Assembly (NCBI GenBank): GCA_949358305.1
Contig: OX442323.1
Span: 5,642,001-5,706,000, forward strand
Direction of reading: 5' to 3'
Source of the DNA: Strigamia acuminata
Taxonomy: Eukaryota > Arthropoda > Chilopoda > Geophilomorpha > Linotaeniidae
DNA: 64,000 bases
Shown here: in pieces, positions 58,595 to 64,000 of the stretch
Numbering within the stretch: the stretch's first letter is position 1
Layout: every line of letters starts with the position of its first letter
Translations under genes and position numbers: made by a program
The notes under the pieces: model-generated
The model's database searches: none
What the model was told of the DNA's origin: nothing
Seen by the model: only the letters and a program-made list of their open reading frames with translations

Positions 58595-61187
58595 CGGCCC
58601 TTTAATTTAGCCGCTCGCAACAACAACAGCACGAAAAATCCAATATAAGGTCAATCAATTAAAATTCTGTCCATTTTCATATATGATTTTTCTTCTCTTC
58701 GCGCAGCAAACGACCGAAAATGAACAAGTCCACGACATCATTAGCATCCTTAATGAGCAACACTGTATTATGGTAAAAAGAAATGCAAAAGCCTGTAGCA
58801 CAATTGGATTCTTAATTGAGAGTAATGAACGTGACTTGGAGTAAATTCAAAAAAAAATGATGCAAAATTGCCATAACGTCCTCTTCCATTGTATTAAATA
58901 AATTAAAAAATACATCGATATAATTGTATGTAAGAAAAAAATATATATGTAAGAAATTTTAGATTAACACAAGTGGCTCATTAAATTTGATATTCTTCTT
59001 GTCCAACCTTCTAATTTTCCACCTTTTAATTTCTCTATGACAAAGATTACATGAATTTCATAAAGCGACCACACCTACTCGTCAATACCGGTTTCACTGT
59101 GTAGATTAGTATGTACAATTTGCACTTCATTCTCTGTCACTTGATTACACTGCAGCACACGCATTTGCACAGTTAACGTGCGATTAAGAAGAAAAGAACA
59201 AATAATACTCCCCAATTACAAATTTAAAAAATATGTATACATTTTTTAAAAATCAATTTCACAATAATTGTCGTCAATTTGCAATTTTTCATCATTTTTT
59301 TTATTGGTTGAAGAAATTGTAAATGTTTGTAAGAGCAAATACTTTGGACTGAAAGTGTTCCAAATTCCACTTGATTCGTGCTATGAAATCTGTATTCCAA
59401 TTGGCATTTTGCCACCTTATCTCGATTCAAAAGAGTTATAGCTCTTTGAGGACACATGTTCAAAGGCCTCATTTCTATAACATCTACACACCTGGATTGG
59501 AGGGAATGGGGGAAAAAATGGCAACGTATTTCATTGAACGTTTGCCAATAAACCGATGCAGCACATTTTGCCAATATGAAAAAATGAATAGCTTCATCTT
59601 CATCATTTGCAGACATTCTTTTTTCATTCAAATGCTACGGATTGCTACATAAATCAATACTTTTAACGTGCTTAAATTTCCCTAAACGCAAATATTTTTA
59701 ATCTCCCAAAAAAAAAGTTTTCTTAAAAAAAAACATCATAAGCTGATGTGAAAACAACAAAATCTAATTGTTGAAGCAAAAGAACAAATTAAAAAACATA
59801 AAACATATGCGCTACGAAAATCAAGCACTATTTTGAAGCATCAAAATCGACTTAAAAGCAACAAAATCGACTTAAAAACAACAAAATTGACTTAAAAACA
59901 ACAAAATCGACTTAAAAACCATAAAATCTACATAAAAACAACACAACCTATTAAAAAACAGCAACAACACCACTAAAAGCAACAACATCACCACTAAAAC
60001 AACAACAAAAAACAACAACAAAAACTAGAGATTTCGAACTCTCCCATTTCACCTTAATAATTAAAAAAAAATCAATCTCCAACAGCTTCACCTCGCAACA
60101 ACAATCTTTTTATCAAATTAAATTACAAAAAGAACAATAAAAAAAACTAACCTAATTGATTTCCACGCTTCTAACTCATATTAAAACGTTTTACGACTTT
60201 AAAGCAGCCCCGACTCAAAAAAGGCCATTTGCGTCCACTCACCACCCACATCCCCATTCATCCACCCACATACGAGCCATTACCGTAATGAAGGTCTCTC
60301 GCTTTACGTATATTCATCACCAAGGCCATAATCCCATGCTATTAAATCTCATTTTTCAAATTGGCCAGCATGGACCAGCAACTAGCAGCAAGATAGCCAC
60401 GAAACTTTGTTAGTTGGTAATTAAATTGATAGAAAGTGAAAGAAAAATAAAAAAAAGAAAATGGAGTAGAGGTTCAAACGCCAACACTTTAAAACTCGAG
60501 ATTAGCCTTTCCCTTTGCTTTGCTGCACTCATCGTTTGATGCATTACAACATAAGACCTCGCCTGCATTGCACACATTGAATTCTCGCATGAGTGCCGTT
60601 CCATACACGTTAGATGGCACTAATTCTGCACAGTTGCGAGTCAATGTGTGTTGATGCTTTCTGCATTGGCTTATTTGTATTGAGTTGACAATGACTTGCA
60701 GAAAACGGGCGGGGCGGGCGGGCAAAGTGAAAAAGGACTCGGTTAATGTCTTCTCTTTGCTTTTCATCACTCGCGAGCAGCTGTTTCCAGTGATGGGGCT
60801 CCGGGGTTCTTCTGCCCCGGTTTCCTAAGGAATAATCTCGTGCCAGAAGGAATGTGCGAAAGAAGTTAGAACAGCTGGTGTTGATCCATTACGCACTCTC
60901 ACTCCCGCTTTTGTCATCAGTCGTCGCTTCGAGAAATAAAATTGCTTGTGTTCCAAACAACATGGGAAAACAGAGAGACTCGCAAAGAAAGAGTATGTAA
61001 GTAAGCAAAAAGAAAAAGTGCAAAAGAGGGGAGGTTAAAGGCAGTAGAGAGAGGATCGAGTTGATCTGCTCAACTAGAAATGCCATTGCTGCAAACTTTG
61101 TTACTTGTCAAATAAAAAAAATAAAAAATAAAGAGGAATTTTTGCACTCACCTGAAAATCCCTCACGCGATAATAGAACCCGCACGG
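58595..61187. other. Non-coding stretch
   Basis: No gene is recognised. Two opposing frames of 93-135 codons at 59224-59652 overlap each other and lack domains. A CAA-rich run lies at 59962-60022. A GGGCGGGGCGGGCGG run lies at 60708-60722. Confidence 0.4.
59842..59961 (+). repeat. 20-base tandem repeat
   Basis: About six units of CGACTTAAAAACAACAAAAT, drifting at the right end into a CAACAA-rich run. Confidence 0.8.
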
Positions 61188-62242
61188 TTCAAAAATACAT
61201 TGCAATCTAATTGCAATGTATTTTCAAACGCATTGGGTTTCACGAGAGTGCATTTCCTAACAGTTTTGCGTGATATTGTTTCAAAAATATATTTTACAAT
61301 ATATCGCAATATATTTGAGATTTTGCGGATTGCATTTTTCCCTTACAGTTTAAGACTATACGGTATAAAAATAGTGTAAGGGAAAAATGCTAAATTAAGT
61401 TTTTGCGGGCTGCACTTTTCCCTTATCACTACACCATTTCAGCCAACTACTGACAGTTAGTAATTTTGGGCCTAAAAATTCAATTTGGGGGCGTAAATGT
61501 GCATATTTCTGCATAAAATTCCATCATTATGCCTATAAAGTATGGCTTTGGGCCTAAAATTCAATTTTGGGCCTCACTTATCATTCAATCTACTTACCTT
61601 TGACTGTTGTGTTTGATCGGGACAACAAAATAATCGCCATTTGCAATGGGCAAAGCTAACAATTTAGTGTTCTCAATTCTGATTGGCTGCGCTATATTTT
61701 AATTTAGTGTTGAAAACGATACACTAAAGATTTTTCCCTTACGATATGGCACTAAAATAGTGTATCGTGGCACAAAATAAGGGAAAAATGCATCCCGCAA
61801 ACTCTCTAATATGTCTAATTTATATCTAAATATTGAACAGTTGCATCACTGCAAATACATTTTGTAAAATATATTACAAAATGCATTCCCAATACTGTTA
61901 TTCGTCAAATAAGAATGTATTTTCGAATGTATTTTTTCAATTATATTAAGAAATGCATTATTTAATGTACAAATAATATACTTAATTGGTGTTCGAAATG
62001 TGCAGATAGTTGTAGAGAACACAAGTTTGAACGGGATAAACAAAAATGTATGTCTTTACTCTTGAGAATACAATATTTATTTGCAATAATGAAAACGTTT
62101 GCACCCAACGTGCTATCAACGTTATACAAACATAAATAATGTTGCTAAGTTACGATTCGTAATGGTTTATATTATTAACTCTCACAAATTCCGCGAAATA
62201 CTTAAGTAAAAAGCAATAAAATATATTTTTGAACTCATGTGG
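61188..62242. mobile_element. Family A element with a family B MITE inserted
   Basis: The left end, CCCGCACGGTTCAAAAATAC, is inverted relative to the right end, ATATTTTTGAACTCATGTGGG. The body has the usual ATGCATT-type words (TGTAAAATATATTACAAAAT, AATAATATACTTAATT). The family B element at 61317-61806 interrupts it. Removing that leaves about 565 bases. Confidence 0.7.
61317..61806. mobile_element. Family B MITE, copy 2
   Basis: GAGATTTTGCGGATTGCATT and then TTTCCCTTA at the left pair with TAAGGGAAAAATGCATCCCG and CAAACTCTC at the right. A third, internal copy of the end motif (TTTTGCGGGCTGCACTTTTC) lies at 61402-61426. GGCACTAAAATAGTG and neighbouring bases form a subterminal stem. The interior resembles copy 1 (GATTGGCTGCGC against GATTGGCTCCCTT). 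Confidence 0.8.
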
Positions 62243-64000
62243 GAAATTTTAAACCTACTTGCATTGATGCTCGTTCTTTAATGCTTTTCGTTTCGGCCGA
62301 TAAGGAAGAGAATGAGAGAGGAAACAACAAACAAACCGACTAATTGCAATCAACAAATTATAAAAATAAAAGAAGTGCGTATATATAAATAACGGAGAGA
62401 AAAAATGCGAGCAGAGGGAAATGAGCAAATAGTCTAAACTAACATAATTTCCACGTTTCAAAAAAGAAAAAAAAATATATATATATAAATAAAAGAAGTA
62501 AATTAATTCATGAGAAAATTTTTTTTTTTAATTTTTTAATTTTTTTTATTCTTTGAAGCAAGTTTTAAATTCTTCATTAGCTCTGACTTTAGCATGGCTG
62601 CTGCACCAACTACTCCAAATTAGCAGCAAAGAAAAAGATTTATTTTATACTAACCAAGAAGATTAAGCTTCAAATTGCATTTGATCAAATTAAAAACGAA
62701 CACATCATATTTAATTCAGTTTCAAAACAAAAAAACCAACGAAAATTAGAAAAATAATAATTTTTTGCACGTAATTGCAATAAAACACTCGTGCAAACAT
62801 AATCCACAGTTTAATTTATTTCCTTCATATGAAGAGCACTAATATCATTACGATGCATATTTTGTATTCCCAATAAGTCAAACCAAATGAAATTAAATTT
62901 CCAAAAAAAAAAAAAAAAAAAAAAACCCGACCATAAATAACCGCAATACTTGTCATACAGGCAAAGTCAAGCGATTGTTTTTCAACTCATGAGGGAACGT
63001 TAATTTTTCATTTGAGACTTGAGAAGCCAAGTAGGTCCTTTTGCTCACGTGCAATTTAGCTTTTCACTCCCCCGTGCTCCCCCCCACCTGATTAGCGTTT
63101 CCTGTTTTTCACTTGTAATTAAAAGTTGAGCAACTACTGCCTGGCGCACACCGTCGCCAAGGTGGAAACAAGAGGGAAAACGATGCCAGTTAAATTAAAA
63201 CCGCATTAAAAAATACAAAATACAAAAAAAATCGCTTTGACCGAAAAAACACGTGCAATTTGCCAGCAAAATTCAATCCAAATATTCCGACATCAATCGA
63301 CGCAAAACCTTGGCCATAATTTATTAAATCGAGAGTTTGCTGCGCAAAACTAACCTCTCAATCACTCTGACAATTCGCGTTAAATATTCATGGCTGTGAA
63401 AAGCCTCGACTTTTTCTTCCCCCCTTTTCACTGATCCAGCAGTAAGTTTTTCTGATTTTTCGCAAAGACGCATCAATCCCTAGTGGGAGACGAGCACATT
63501 AGCAGTAAAGCAACATTGGCGGAACAGCGACTAGAATCGGGTAAATACACTTCCTTGACCGCAGCACGTAAGGTCAAGACCTGCAATGCAGGAAACATTT
63601 GTCACGATCATCAAACTGATAAAAACTCGGAGTGCAAGAATTTTACCTCGACCCGTTCCGTGTCATTCCTTCACTTTTACGTGCAATCAGAGAAAAAATA
63701 AAAAATAAATAAAAAACAACTTCTGTATCTAATTCCCGATGATTCATGGGAGAAAAACAAAATAAGTGCGCCAAATACATTCATGCAACAGTGCATACAT
63801 CACGAGATAGTTGAAAGTAGAAGGGAAAAATAAATAAATAAATAAAAATAAACTGCCAAGGGTTTTAGCTGCAAAAATGACAGCATTAAGCTGAAATTTA
63901 CGAATGGCTTTCTGTCGTTTGCCCATTTTACCAGATTTATGAATGCCATAAAGTGATAAAGAAAGATGCTCGCGACATTTCTCCATCTCTGCTACAATTT
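62243..64000. other. Non-coding stretch
   Basis: No clear gene is seen. A24 lies at 62903-62926, a TA run near 62474-62487, and (AAAT)n near 63829-63850. A G+C-richer patch at 63482-63570 is preceded by a pyrimidine tract (CTTTTTCTTCCCCCCTTTTC) and an acceptor-like CCCTAG, has an open frame (GDEHISSKATLAEQRLESG) and a donor-like CAC/GTAAGG near 63568. It is a weak candidate + exon. Confidence 0.35.

Noticed and set aside
59224-59652. Opposing ORFs of 135 and 93 codons
   Set aside because: They overlap on opposite strands with similar plausibility and no known motif.

Overview
This is A+T-rich eukaryotic nuclear DNA, about one third G+C by eye. No bacterial, organellar or viral gene is visible. 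GT/AG splice-like sites, dense microsatellites, A20-A28 runs and many short inverted-repeat DNA transposons with TA or TAA target duplications suggest an invertebrate animal, probably an arthropod. The species cannot be fixed from the sequence. Most of the window reads as intron or intergenic DNA. For long stretches the + strand is rich in A and C and poor in T and G, which is the pattern expected if the minus strand is the transcribed-sense strand.

Coding content is very sparse. The best candidate is a small minus-strand gene at 22019-23309. A 206-base exon carries a well-placed ATG just after an in-frame stop. It is flanked by a pyrimidine-rich acceptor and a GT donor, and joins in phase to a second exon ending in TAA. 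The model gives a 97-residue protein that I do not recognise. Weaker candidates are a CpG-rich block with a consensus minus-strand donor (6358-6600), a 74-codon minus ORF (19887-20111), and a few G+C-richer patches that could be exons or conserved non-coding elements (10095-10290, 25748-25870, 57690-57851, 63482-63570).

The clear content is repetitive. Non-autonomous transposons include a pogo/Tigger-type MITE (9664-9766) with a truncated relative (53858-53995), a Harbinger-type MITE with TAA duplications (31533-31962), and a Tc1-like end (22419-22700). Several families look unnamed. They are called here A (ATGCATT-rich, ends near CCCATATGGTTC), B (ends GTTTGCGG), C (inner CCCATTGGCCGAGCC), D (ends GGTGCATTC), F (CTTGATGCTAAATT), G (CGTATTTTTC) and H. 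Some are nested: a B element sits in an A element at 61188-62242, and another MITE sits in an A element at 16171-16723. MITEs cluster at 31.5-34.4 kb and 46.5-47.1 kb.

Tandem arrays are a 31-base array (26446-26993), a 30-base array with 90-base higher-order structure (36062-36999), and smaller 21-base (56650-56900) and 20-base (59842-59961) arrays. The long ORFs of the 30-base array come from its period being a multiple of three. No tRNA, rRNA, CRISPR array or complete transposase gene was found.
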